A stretch of DNA of 64,000 nucleotides from contig JAFLCK010000018.1 of the NCBI GenBank assembly GCA_017303615.1, positions 41,515-105,514 of the forward strand, read 5' to 3'. The notes beneath the pieces were generated by a model. The model saw only the letters and a program-made list of their open reading frames with translations, did no database searches and was not told the DNA's origin. The DNA comes from Obscuribacter phosphatis_A (GTDB taxonomy: Bacteria > Cyanobacteriota > Vampirovibrionia > Obscuribacterales > Obscuribacteraceae). Position 1 is the first letter of the stretch. Each line of letters starts with the position of its first letter. The position numbers and the translations under genes were made by a program. Of this stretch, positions 8,062 to 16,402 are shown piece by piece.

Positions 8062-9669
8062 CTATTCCCACTCGATGGTGGCCGGTGGTTTTGAGGTGAT
8101 GTCATAGACTACGCGGTTGATACCAGGAACTTCGTTGACGATGCGCGATGAGATAATCGCCAATAAATCATACGGTAGTCTCGCCCAATCGGCTGTCATA
8201 CCGTCTTCAGAGGTGACCGCACGCATGACTATCTGATTTTGATAAGTGCGTTGATCGCCCATCACCCCGACCGACTTGGTGGGAAGCAACACGGCAAAGA
8301 CCTGCCAAATCTGACGATAAAGTCCATGCGCCTTCACCTCTTCTCTGATTATCCAATCTGCCTCGCGCAGAGTCTTCAGACGCTCTTCAGTGACTTCGCC
8401 CAAGACTCTGATAGCAAGCCCTGGCCCGGGGAAGGGATGTCGCTCTACGATACTTTCGGGCACGCCCAGCTCTTTGCCGACCAAGCGCACTTCGTCTTTG
8501 AAGAGCTTGGCAAAAGGTTCCACCAACTCAAACTTCAGATCGTCGGGCAAGCCGCCGACATTATGATGGCTCTTGATCTTAACAGCCACGGGTTTGCCGG
8601 TCTTGGGATCGACCGTGGTGCCGGCCGATTCGACGACATCAGGATAGAGAGTGCCTTGAGCTAGGAAGTCGAAAGGCCCGAGTCTCTTCGATTCTTCTTC
8701 AAAGACGCGAATAAATTCAGCCCCTATGGCTTTGCGTTTAGCTTCCGGATCGGTGACGCCCGCAAGCTTAGAGATGAAGCGCGCTCCGGCGTTGACGGCA
8801 TTGACCTTGATGTGAAACTCTTTTTCAAAAGTTTCAACCAGCCACTCAGGCTCGTTCTTGCGCATAAAGCCTTGATCGATGAACATACAGGTTAGCTTAT
8901 CGCCTATAGCTTTGTGCAATAGAAAGGCGAGAGTCGAGCTGTCTACACCGCCGGATAGAGCCAGCAAGACTCTCTTATCGCCGACACGTTTGGCAACCGC
9001 AGCACAGGCTTCTTCGACAAAGCGGCTCATGGTCCAGTTCTTGGGGCATTGGCAGATCTTCAGCACAAAGTTAGAAAGCAGTTCACGACCGCCGACAGTG
9101 TGCACAACTTCGGGGTGAAACTGCACTCCAAAATACTTTCGCTCATGGTCGGCGATTGCTGCAACCGGTGTATCGGCAGTACAAGCCACTGTCGAGAAGC
9201 CGTCAGGCAGCTGAACGACGCTGTCGCCGTGGCTCATCCAACTTTCCATGGTCGGGTCGAGTCCGTCAAAGAGTTCGCCGTGGTGCTGGATGGTAAGCAA
9301 GGCGCGACCATATTCGCGCACCGGGGCCGGCTCAACTTTACCGCCCAGGTCGTGGGCCATTAATTGCATGCCGTAGCAGACACCCAGAACCGGCAAGCCT
9401 AGCTTCCAAATTTCTTTGTCGAGGCGAGGGGCGTGTTCTTCATAACAGCTGTTTGGTCCGCCCGAGAGGATAATTCCTTTCGGATTCAATCTCTTGAGGT
9501 CTTGCACCGAAATGCTATGAGGCAAGAGTTCAGAGTAAACCGAAAGCTCACGCACCCTTCGGGCAATCAATTGCGAATACTGTGAACCAAAGTCAAGTAT
9601 GGCTATGGCGTCCTTAAGGGCGTTCTCTTCATACTTTTGAGCAGTACCCTTGACTTGACTGGTTGTCAT
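8062..9669 (-). CDS. guaA: GMP synthase (glutamine-hydrolysing)
   Basis: This 535-residue enzyme converts XMP, glutamine and ATP to GMP, the last step of guanine nucleotide synthesis. The N-terminal class I amidotransferase domain has the nucleophile Cys in GVCYGMQ and the His-Glu of FHPEV. The ATP-pyrophosphatase P-loop LSGGVDSST follows, then the C-terminal dimerisation domain ending in the conserved TIEWE. It is full length. It is transcribed away from the phosphatase gene at 9759 and is followed 6 bp later by the membrane protein gene. Confidence 0.98.
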   Translation of the reverse strand: MTTSQVKGTAQKYEENALKDAIAILDFGSQYSQLIARRVRELSVYSELLPHSISVQDLKRLNPKGIILSGGPNSCYEEHAPRLDKEIWKLGLPVLGVCYGMQLMAHDLGGKVEPAPVREYGRALLTIQHHGELFDGLDPTMESWMSHGDSVVQLPDGFSTVACTADTPVAAIADHERKYFGVQFHPEVVHTVGGRELLSNFVLKICQCPKNWTMSRFVEEACAAVAKRVGDKRVLLALSGGVDSSTLAFLLHKAIGDKLTCMFIDQGFMRKNEPEWLVETFEKEFHIKVNAVNAGARFISKLAGVTDPEAKRKAIGAEFIRVFEEESKRLGPFDFLAQGTLYPDVVESAGTTVDPKTGKPVAVKIKSHHNVGGLPDDLKFELVEPFAKLFKDEVRLVGKELGVPESIVERHPFPGPGLAIRVLGEVTEERLKTLREADWIIREEVKAHGLYRQIWQVFAVLLPTKSVGVMGDQRTYQNQIVMRAVTSEDGMTADWARLPYDLLAIISSRIVNEVPGINRVVYDITSKPPATIEWE

Positions 9670-9758
9670 AAATTCCCCCTTAGTTGCCCAACCGGCTACA
9701 GGCGACTATTATCTTTCAGTGAACCGGTCCATTCCAGCGAAACTGAGGCATTTTTACT

Positions 9759-10274
9759 TTGTCCGTCGATTTTAATGAGCAAAATGAACTGATAGAGCAT
9801 CTGCCTAACTTTCGAGTAGTTAACGAAAAGCTTTCGCGAGGCGGGCAGCCCAGCCGTGAAGGCTTCTTGAAACTAAAGAGTTTCGGTATCAAGACTGTGG
9901 TCAATCTGCGTGAAGACAGTCAGCAAGCTCTAGAAGAAGAAAAGCTTGTGCAAGTACTTGGCATGGACTATGAAAGCATCCCCATGAATCCTTTCTTCAA
10001 GCCAAAAGATAAAGACATCGAACAGTTTCTCAAATTAGCCCTCACCCGCACGCCGATTTTTGTGCACTGCTTACATGGACAAGACCGCACTGGAGCAACT
10101 GTTTGCATTTATCGCATGCTGGTTGATGGCTTTGACCATGAAAGCGCCGTCCAAGAGATGCATTCGCTGGGCTTTCATCGTGAATTTGCCCTATTGACCG
10201 AAATAGTAGAAGAATACAAGCATCGACGCCTGCAAGACGTTCTAGCCCTGGACCTCTTCAGCAATGGCCTCTAG
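9759..10274 (+). CDS. Dual-specificity/tyrosine phosphatase-like protein
   Basis: It has 171 residues from a TTG start (the only reasonable start; the region before it is the guaA promoter). The cysteine phosphatase signature HCLHGQDRTG (CX5R) is at about residues 107-116, preceded by an Asp-containing loop. The N-terminal part (SRGGQPS, TVVNLRED) matches small DSP-like phosphatases of the Siw14/YP type that act on phosphotyrosine or inositol pyrophosphates. The catalytic Cys and Arg are present. Its end overlaps the start of the dehydrogenase-like gene at 10264 by 11 bp, so the two are probably translationally coupled. The substrate is unknown. Confidence 0.88.
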   Translation: MSVDFNEQNELIEHLPNFRVVNEKLSRGGQPSREGFLKLKSFGIKTVVNLREDSQQALEEEKLVQVLGMDYESIPMNPFFKPKDKDIEQFLKLALTRTPIFVHCLHGQDRTGATVCIYRMLVDGFDHESAVQEMHSLGFHREFALLTEIVEEYKHRRLQDVLALDLFSNGL

Positions 10275-11202
10275 GTTTTCAGCTCTGGTTAAAGATAGGA
10301 GCAAAGTAGAGCTCAAAGAGCTCTTCCTGCCAAAACCGGGACCGCAAGAAGTGCTTGTCAGGGTGGCGCTGGCCGGTCTTTGCCGCACAGATATCTATGC
10401 AGCCAGAGGTGAGCTGTCGACTAAAGATGACTTGATCTTGGGGCATGAACTGGCCGGCACGGTCGAAGCTGTAGGCGCCTCTGTGGATGGGCTGAAAGTT
10501 GGCGCCAGAGTGACCGTCAATCCGGTTCTGGCCTGCAAGCAGTGCAAAGGTTGCTTGAGCAGCGGTGTATGCCTCAACACAGGCTTTGTCGGCATAGATG
10601 CCGATGGTGGATTCGCCGAATTCGCCCTTCTGCCTCAAGACTCAATTATGACTTTAGACAACAGAGTCAGCTTTCTAGCAGCTGCCTACAGCGAGCCAGT
10701 GGCAGCTTCTCTGGCAGTATTAAAAAGCGGCATCAAGCCTGGTGAAAACGGCGCTATTTTTGGAAGGAACCGGTTCTCCGAACTGCTGCAGGCCATTTTG
10801 ACCATCTACGGGTTTCCAGAACTGCCGGTCATCGACACATATCTGTCAGAGCCAAACAAGCCTGAGCCCGAAGGCGAGTTTGACTATGCCATTGAGACCT
10901 TTGCCTCAAGCGAAGTTATTGCCAAAATGTGCCGGGCAATTAAGCCCGGCGGCAAGCTCATTTTGAAAAGCCGGCAGCATGAACCGCTTCAGTTCAAGTT
11001 GGCTGAATTTCTCAAGCGCGAACCAGTAATTTATGTGCTCAACTATGGCGATTTCAACGAAGCCTTAGAGTTATTGTCGTCTGGAAAACTGAGAATCGAC
11101 AATCTGGTGGAAGGTCTTTACCCGCTCAAGGACTTTGAGGCGGTATTTGAAAAAGCAGGCTTCGCCGAAGCCAGAAAACTCTTTTTCGACCTCAGTCTCT
11201 AA
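10264..11202 (+). CDS. Zinc-type MDR dehydrogenase-like protein with shortened cofactor domain
   Basis: It has 312 residues against about 340-350 for the family. The N-terminal GroES-like domain is intact: catalytic zinc ligands in GLCRTD and GHELAG, structural-zinc cysteines in the CKQCKGC...C stretch (about 86-97). The Rossmann part is shortened and the usual GxGxxG is replaced by IFGRNRFSELL (about 164-174), so NAD(P) binding is doubtful. The C-terminal part (IKPGGKLILKS) is again family-like. It overlaps the phosphatase gene by 11 bp. It may be a degenerate enzyme with a new role or have altered cofactor binding. Confidence 0.82.
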   Translation: MASRFSALVKDRSKVELKELFLPKPGPQEVLVRVALAGLCRTDIYAARGELSTKDDLILGHELAGTVEAVGASVDGLKVGARVTVNPVLACKQCKGCLSSGVCLNTGFVGIDADGGFAEFALLPQDSIMTLDNRVSFLAAAYSEPVAASLAVLKSGIKPGENGAIFGRNRFSELLQAILTIYGFPELPVIDTYLSEPNKPEPEGEFDYAIETFASSEVIAKMCRAIKPGGKLILKSRQHEPLQFKLAEFLKREPVIYVLNYGDFNEALELLSSGKLRIDNLVEGLYPLKDFEAVFEKAGFAEARKLFFDLSL

Positions 11203-11218
11203 GCTGAAAAACAGGCTC

Positions 11219-11254
11219 AGTCGAAACTGCCAACCAAGTCGAAACTGCCAACCA
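11219..11254 (+). repeat. 18-bp tandem duplication after the dehydrogenase gene
   Basis: AGTCGAAACTGCCAACCA occurs twice without a gap at 11219-11236 and 11237-11254, just after the stop codon at 11202. Confidence 0.8.
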
Positions 11255-11651
11255 AAAGAAATCGGCAGACGGACAAGCATACAGCCAGGCGGCAGCCGGG
11301 ATTAGGCCGACAGAAGTAAACGAGCATGATTAACATGGGGCAGAACTAGGCGAGCATAACTAGACTCTTGCAACTTGCGCAACTTTCACTTCGAGAGACC
11401 GTATCTTTCAGCTCTTGAAACTAGCTTGGCGCAGCTAGCATGAGTGTTTACTAATAAAAGAGATAAAAGCCGCGCATTCATGACTTGCACTCAGATTAGA
11501 GCAAAAAGTAGGGTCAGATTATCCATCTAACAATCTAGTCGAGACACAAAGTCAAAACCAGCTAACCATCGCCACCGTCGAACACCCTCTCTGCATCGTC
11601 ATGCAGCTGATGGAGTTCGGCATTTTTTTAACCACAAACAGAAAGAAAATC
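11255..11651. other. Intergenic leader, nothing recognised
   Basis: This is about 400 bp between the dehydrogenase gene and the hydrolase gene. Apart from a few short inverted repeats I see no RNA gene, riboswitch or conserved site. It must contain the promoter of the 11652 gene. Confidence 0.5.
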
Positions 11652-12209
11652 ATGAATAAAGAAATGCACCAAGCTGAGCAAGGAGGGCTCAGCCTCACGC
11701 CTGTCATTGTCGAAGCCCAAGCAGTCGAAACCATCCTCGTGGTCATCGATATGCAGCCGGGCTATCCTGCCGCCCTAGACGCGGTCACCCAGTGGTTCGT
11801 CAAACAAGAAATCCAGAAGCAGATGGAGCAAAACTTGCCCGTCATCCTGGTCGAGTTCGACGCACACGAAATGGGCGAAACCCTCCAATCGCTCCGAGAC
11901 CTGCTTGCCGGCTATAAGCGCCTCAAGGTCGTCTCCAAAAGCCAAAACGACGGCTCCACAGAAGTCATCGCCGCCTGCCGCATCCTCACCGGGTACGACA
12001 CGCCCTTCAGGCTCCGAGTCTGCGGCGTCAATAGCGACGCTTGCGTGCTGGAGACAGTGCAAGGGTTGAGCGAAAAACTGCCGCTGACGAGCATTGTCGT
12101 CCCGCAAGACGCCTGCAACTGCCTGACCGGCAAAGAAAACGATGTCTGGGTGGAAGACTTTCCAGCTCTGCTCAATGTCGTGGTCGAACTGCATGCTCGA
12201 GGTAGCTAA
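11652..12209 (+). CDS. Isochorismatase-fold cysteine hydrolase
   Basis: It has about 185 residues from the ATG at 11652 (MNKEMHQ), which has a purine-rich AGAAAG before it; an in-frame ATG at 11601 would add 17 residues of unlikely sequence. The catalytic triad of the family is visible: Asp in VVIDMQPGY, Lys in VVSKSQND and Cys in GVNSDACV. Members hydrolyse amides or isochorismate (nicotinamidase, carbamoylases), so a role in nicotinamide deamidation is conceivable given the NAD genes at 42-47 kb, but they lie 30 kb away. Codons mostly end in C or G, unlike the genes before it. A terminator follows at 12245. Confidence 0.88.
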   Translation: MNKEMHQAEQGGLSLTPVIVEAQAVETILVVIDMQPGYPAALDAVTQWFVKQEIQKQMEQNLPVILVEFDAHEMGETLQSLRDLLAGYKRLKVVSKSQNDGSTEVIAACRILTGYDTPFRLRVCGVNSDACVLETVQGLSEKLPLTSIVVPQDACNCLTGKENDVWVEDFPALLNVVVELHARGS

Positions 12210-12244
12210 TGCCGAGAGCTAATTCTTCCTAAACCGCTCGGAAT

Positions 12245-12296
12245 CAGTTGGAAAGAAAATCAGCCCAGATTTACTTTCCAACTGGTTTCGAGCTTT
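12245..12296 (+). terminator. Hairpin terminator after the hydrolase gene
   Basis: CAGTTGGAAAG (12245-12255) pairs with CTTTCCAACTG (12274-12284), followed by GTTTCGAGCTTTT. Confidence 0.7.
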
Positions 12297-12324
12297 TCAC
12301 GAGCGTTTTAACGCGGAGCATCTC

Positions 12325-13296
12325 ATGAAACACAAGCTACAGATCAGCGAGAGGCAAAGAGCCCTCGCTCTTTATCATGCGGTTGTACAAACCCTGCGCA
12401 GTAACTTCTATGACCGCGACAGGCTCGAAAAGGCGCTGGCGGAACAGAAGCGACCGCAGTTCGGCGATGAGGAAGGCGCTCTGGCTGCCATCGACCGGCT
12501 GCTGTTCGCACTCGGCGACACCTACACCGAAAGGTTGGTGGAACCGCAAAGAGACACACAGCGCGATGCCGCTCCCAGCAAAGCCCAGCCTGAGCCGGAA
12601 GAACTTCGCGCCGTCATCGGCGGTAACGGCATCGCCTATGTGCACATTGCCAACTTCGATAAGGCCGGCTTGAGGGATCGCCTCATCGCCAAAGCCGAGA
12701 AGATCAAGGACCATCGCGGTCTCATCCTCGACCTGCGCAACAACCGCGGCGGTCGTATGGACGAAGCCCTGGCGGTGCTGGCAGTCTTCATCGAGAATGG
12801 TGTGCTGGGCACGATCAAGAACCGCATCGATGCCGATGCCGTCGAAAGTCGCAGATACTGCGTCAACGATACGCAGTTCTTCGCCGAGGTGGAAAGTTCC
12901 GGCAAAAAGCCGCGACACATCTTCTTCGACCGCCCGCCCTGCCTGCTCGGCGGTCGACCGCTGGTCATCTTGATCAACAGTCGCACTGCCAGCGCGGCTG
13001 AGATGTTGACCGCTTCACTGGTGGAGAACTCCGAGCCGGGCAAGGTCACCTTGGTCGGCAGTGGCAGCACTCCGGGCAAGGGCATCGGCCAGATCGAAAT
13101 CGACGTGCACAAGTTTGGCTCTACGGTCAAACTGCGCATCACCCGCAGTCACTGGTTCACCCCTTCGGGGCAATGGCTGGGCGACTGTGGGCAGACGGTG
13201 CGCGACGGTATCGAGCCTGAAGTCGTTGTCGAAGGCGACAGCGGCATCGAAGGTCTGACAGCGGCGCGTGCGGCCCTCGACAAACTCATGACCTGA
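12325..13296 (+). CDS. S41-family (Ctp/Tsp-like) serine peptidase, cytosolic form
   Basis: It has 323 residues. The core S41 fold is visible: LILDLRNNRGG (about 133-143), the nucleophile Ser in SRTASAAEML (about 223) and the general-base Lys in STPGKGIGQ (about 252). Processing peptidases of this family usually have a signal peptide and a PDZ domain. Both are missing here; the first 95 residues are a charged helical region instead. It therefore probably works in the cytoplasm on an unknown substrate. Codon use is C/G-ending like its upstream neighbour. Both genes have their own terminators. Confidence 0.88.
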   Translation: MKHKLQISERQRALALYHAVVQTLRSNFYDRDRLEKALAEQKRPQFGDEEGALAAIDRLLFALGDTYTERLVEPQRDTQRDAAPSKAQPEPEELRAVIGGNGIAYVHIANFDKAGLRDRLIAKAEKIKDHRGLILDLRNNRGGRMDEALAVLAVFIENGVLGTIKNRIDADAVESRRYCVNDTQFFAEVESSGKKPRHIFFDRPPCLLGGRPLVILINSRTASAAEMLTASLVENSEPGKVTLVGSGSTPGKGIGQIEIDVHKFGSTVKLRITRSHWFTPSGQWLGDCGQTVRDGIEPEVVVEGDSGIEGLTAARAALDKLMT

Positions 13297-13319
13297 CGGT
13301 CTATGAGCATTCTGGGTTG

Positions 13320-13352
13320 ACCCCGGGAGCGAAAGCAATTTCCTCCCGGGGT
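13320..13352 (+). terminator. Hairpin terminator after the S41 gene
   Basis: ACCCCGGGAG (13320-13329) pairs perfectly with CTCCCGGGGT (13343-13352). The stem is strong; the T-tract is weak. Confidence 0.65.
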
Positions 13353-13439
13353 TCACTCAAACCTTCTGGACTTGCCTCAACTCAAAAGAATTTTTGTTTT
13401 TCGTTTTTCTACTATTGCCTATAGCATTACATGAATTGG

Positions 13440-13471
13440 ACCGAAGCACTCATTAGTCGAGATGCTTCGGT
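13440..13471 (-). terminator. Hairpin after the minus-strand 13494 gene
   Basis: ACCGAAGCA (13440-13448) pairs with TGCTTCGGT (13463-13471), 23 bp beyond the stop of the minus-strand gene. No T-tract follows, so assignment is tentative. Confidence 0.45.
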
Positions 13472-13493
13472 CATTTCGGCTATTCTCTCAAAT

Positions 13494-14867
13494 TTATTGC
13501 CCTTTGTAGGGCCTATACATCGAGTTGAATTTCTCAGCGCCGACAATGTAATACTCGCCCGCCGGGCCGCGCATCATATAGTCACCGGCTTTACCAGTTC
13601 CGACACCTTCAAGAGTTTGAATCTGAGTGGGGAAAGTGAGGCGGCGAGCAGTGCCTAGGGCTGTCTTCATATACTCTCCGGGGCTACCAGGAACTTCACC
13701 ATAGGTTTTGGCAAAGATGTCGGGTTTGACAGTCCAGTGCCCTTTACCATCACTAAGAAGCCAGTCGCCAGCCTGACCTGTCATATTGTCGCCGTTTCCA
13801 GACTGCCAGCTGCGAGCCTCGGTCAATCTCTCGGCTTTAACTGTACCTTGCTTTTGATATTGTCTAAAGTCAGTCTGATCAGCTTGCACGGCGCCTGGAA
13901 TGGCTGCTACGGAATAGACGGCACCGGTAGCCAGAGCACGCGTTCCTACTCTAGAAAGTGAAACCGACTGACCGGCCGCTCTAGCAAGATTGATTTCGGC
14001 AATGGCGCCGCTGGACATGCCGTTTATGCCGCTTGAAGCAATCCGGGTCCAGAAGGCGCTTCGCTCGAATACCGGTCCGAATGCCTTGGTGACTCCGTAG
14101 CCAAGCCCATAGCCCAAACCGACGGCAGCAGCATCCATAGCCAGGTTGGTCGGGCTAAAGTTCTGGGCGGCGGCATTCTTGAGTCCGCTAGCGGGGGCGA
14201 ACTGCCCCTTCTCATCATAGTAGTTGCCGCGCGAGAGCACGGTTTCTATGCTGCGACCACCCAGAGACATGGCTCCAGCCTTGAGCCCCAGATTTACGTC
14301 GGCGCCAAGCACACCGCCAACAAGTCCCTTAAAGGCGAGTCCCTTAGCCAAACCTAGACCGGCATCAATCACCTGCTCGCTGGCTCTGTCAGCCGGTTTA
14401 GCTTCGTCCGCCATATAGAGCGCTCCGGTAGCAGCCCAACCGACAGGGCCACCAACCATGATGGCACCCACCTTGACTCCGGTCGAACCATAAAAGTTGA
14501 TGTCACCTTGCACACCGCGCACCCGCTGGTCTTCTTTAACCTGCTTGTCGATGTCTAGACGCATTTTCTCAACAGCTTTGAAATCACCGCGTTTAATCGC
14601 TTCCTCGGCAGTCTTGTCGAGCAACTCCAACTGAGCCAAAGACTTCTCGTCTTTTCTATAGAGATAATCGAAAGCAGTGCCAAGATAAGACTGACTTTTT
14701 TCTTGCTGTTTGTGGTCTTTGATTTCCTGCTTAAGGCTAGTGAGAGATTGCATTGCTTCCCTCGAGAGGGCGGTCGATGCATCATGTCCGCTTGTATTGT
14801 TCTGGTTTTCCCTTCCAGACTCGACAGGCTTGTCGGCGGTTTTAATCTCAGATTTTGATTCAGCCAT
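13494..14867 (-). CDS. Glycine/alanine-rich protein with duplicated C-terminal motif, unknown
   Basis: It has 457 residues from the ATG at 14867 (MAESKSE); an ATG five codons upstream is possible. The first about 110 residues are charged and helical. The middle (about 130-330) is rich in Gly/Ala with weakly hydrophobic stretches. The C-terminus has two related units of about 40 residues, QAGDWLLSDGKGHWTV...F...YGEVPGS and KAGDYMMRGPAGEYYIV...FNSMYRPY, the kind of GDY-[GP]-x-G-E-x-Y motif seen singly or in tandem at the ends of unrelated bacterial proteins. There is no signal peptide. Function unknown; possibly membrane-associated. Confidence 0.8.
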   Translation of the reverse strand: MAESKSEIKTADKPVESGRENQNNTSGHDASTALSREAMQSLTSLKQEIKDHKQQEKSQSYLGTAFDYLYRKDEKSLAQLELLDKTAEEAIKRGDFKAVEKMRLDIDKQVKEDQRVRGVQGDINFYGSTGVKVGAIMVGGPVGWAATGALYMADEAKPADRASEQVIDAGLGLAKGLAFKGLVGGVLGADVNLGLKAGAMSLGGRSIETVLSRGNYYDEKGQFAPASGLKNAAAQNFSPTNLAMDAAAVGLGYGLGYGVTKAFGPVFERSAFWTRIASSGINGMSSGAIAEINLARAAGQSVSLSRVGTRALATGAVYSVAAIPGAVQADQTDFRQYQKQGTVKAERLTEARSWQSGNGDNMTGQAGDWLLSDGKGHWTVKPDIFAKTYGEVPGSPGEYMKTALGTARRLTFPTQIQTLEGVGTGKAGDYMMRGPAGEYYIVGAEKFNSMYRPYKGQ

Positions 14868-15093
14868 AAGAAAATGCCTCAAATGCGCAGCAAAGCCGAT
14901 ACAGGGCTTATCTTGTTGCCTTACTCAGAACGGCTTTGCAATGGAGGTAGTTATTAAGGGCGCCAGTTAATTCGGGGTGTCTGCATATATACCGATGCAA
15001 AATTTTTTGGACAAAAATTTCCAGCCTTCGGCAAAATGAGCCTAACAAGAGCAAGCATAGCCGGTCTCACAATACTCGCAAGTGCCTTTGCTT

Positions 15094-16113
15094 TCATCCG
15101 TCGCTAAAACGGCGAAGCCATTCTGCCGGTATCTTGCCTTCTTCAATCTCATGGCTCCAAATCTGTGGACGATTGCCCGCAGAAGTCCAAAAAGTTTCAC
15201 AGGCTCTGAGGTAATCTAGAACAAACTTCCTCTCACCAACTTTGAGCAAACCGTAAGCTAACTCCAGGCTCGGACCAAAAGAAGATAAAACGGGTGTGGA
15301 GCCGACTTCCGCCGCTCGCCTCAGATGCTTTCCGGCTCGATAGACCTTGTTTTGGCGCAATGCTACTAGTCCACGAACTGTTTCGCTGTGATGCTTATCG
15401 TCGCAATCTCTACCTAAACCAAGCCTGAAGGCATATCCATTTGCCTTCTGCAAATTGCCAGCTTTCAAATGCAAATAAGCCAAAGTCTCTAAGGCTTGAC
15501 CGCGATGTTTGCGCTCAGACCTCTCCAGCCATTTCTCCGCCCAGGCTATGGCATCGCCGCCTTCGCAGATACGCGATAAACGCTCACACCATTCGGGATT
15601 TCGCGGTTCCAATTGATGACAATCGAGGAGGAGCGCATGGGCTGCTGGACCATCTAAAACCCTGATATATTCCGCGAAATTACCTAATACTCTTGGATCT
15701 GATGGATACTTATAAACTTGCACCTGCCAAAGTTCAACTACCTTGGCCGACTCTGCTTTGCCTAGAAGAAAGTGAGAAAAGATCAGGCGCTGGTGCAATT
15801 GACTGGTCGGCATATTTTCAATTAGCCAGCCAACATGACGCATATATGACTCTAACAAACTAGCACGTTCAGCATCACTGGCACCCACTTTCAGAAGCAA
15901 CCGGTGGTAATAAGAAAGAAGCAAGCTGCGGGATAGAAGGTCCAAAGGATCGGCTAAAAGTTTGTCTTCGCTATTTCTTGCCTCCTGTTCTGTGCTGATC
16001 TCTTCTCCAAAATGATAGATCTTATTCAACTCATCAAGCTTGAGACCATTCTCTTTCCTCATCCTCTCGGTTTTAGCCTCAAGCCAATCTATAAACCAAC
16101 CGAGAAGTCTCAT
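15094..16113 (-). CDS. TPR-like helical repeat protein
   Basis: This 339-residue, almost entirely helical protein starts at the ATG complement of 16111-16113. Residues about 55-300 show TPR-type spacing (LLSRSLLLSYYHRLLL, QALETLAYLHLKAGN, SETVRGLVALRQNKVYRAGKH). The first helix is slightly amphipathic (LLGWFIDWLEA) and could touch the membrane, but there is no real signal peptide. Such proteins act as scaffolds. It lies alone, with 289 bp upstream in which I see nothing definite. No specific partner can be named. Confidence 0.75.
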   Translation of the reverse strand: MRLLGWFIDWLEAKTERMRKENGLKLDELNKIYHFGEEISTEQEARNSEDKLLADPLDLLSRSLLLSYYHRLLLKVGASDAERASLLESYMRHVGWLIENMPTSQLHQRLIFSHFLLGKAESAKVVELWQVQVYKYPSDPRVLGNFAEYIRVLDGPAAHALLLDCHQLEPRNPEWCERLSRICEGGDAIAWAEKWLERSERKHRGQALETLAYLHLKAGNLQKANGYAFRLGLGRDCDDKHHSETVRGLVALRQNKVYRAGKHLRRAAEVGSTPVLSSFGPSLELAYGLLKVGERKFVLDYLRACETFWTSAGNRPQIWSHEIEEGKIPAEWLRRFSDG

Positions 16114-16402
16114 TGCTTGACAGGGCTCCGTTAAGGCTTCCGCACTCCACCGACTGAAATCAGCAAATCAGAAGCAGTGGAAACAGACGCGAAAAACTCG
16201 CTTGAAGCTATAGTAACAGTCATTCATGACTAGTATGTACCAACTGTAGGACCTCTAGTAACTTAGCCTTTTCGCTTTCTACGACATTCTATAGTCTTCT
16301 TGCCGATAGTATTAATGGCAATACAATTTCGACTGCGAAAATGACCGCTGAAGCACAGACAAGCCGCATACCAAAGAGCGCTCATGTTTGCAATAACAAC
16401 TC

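Noticed and set aside
13440..13471. Member of the palindromic element family
   Set aside because: Arms (ACCGAAGCA) are unrelated; more likely a local terminator.
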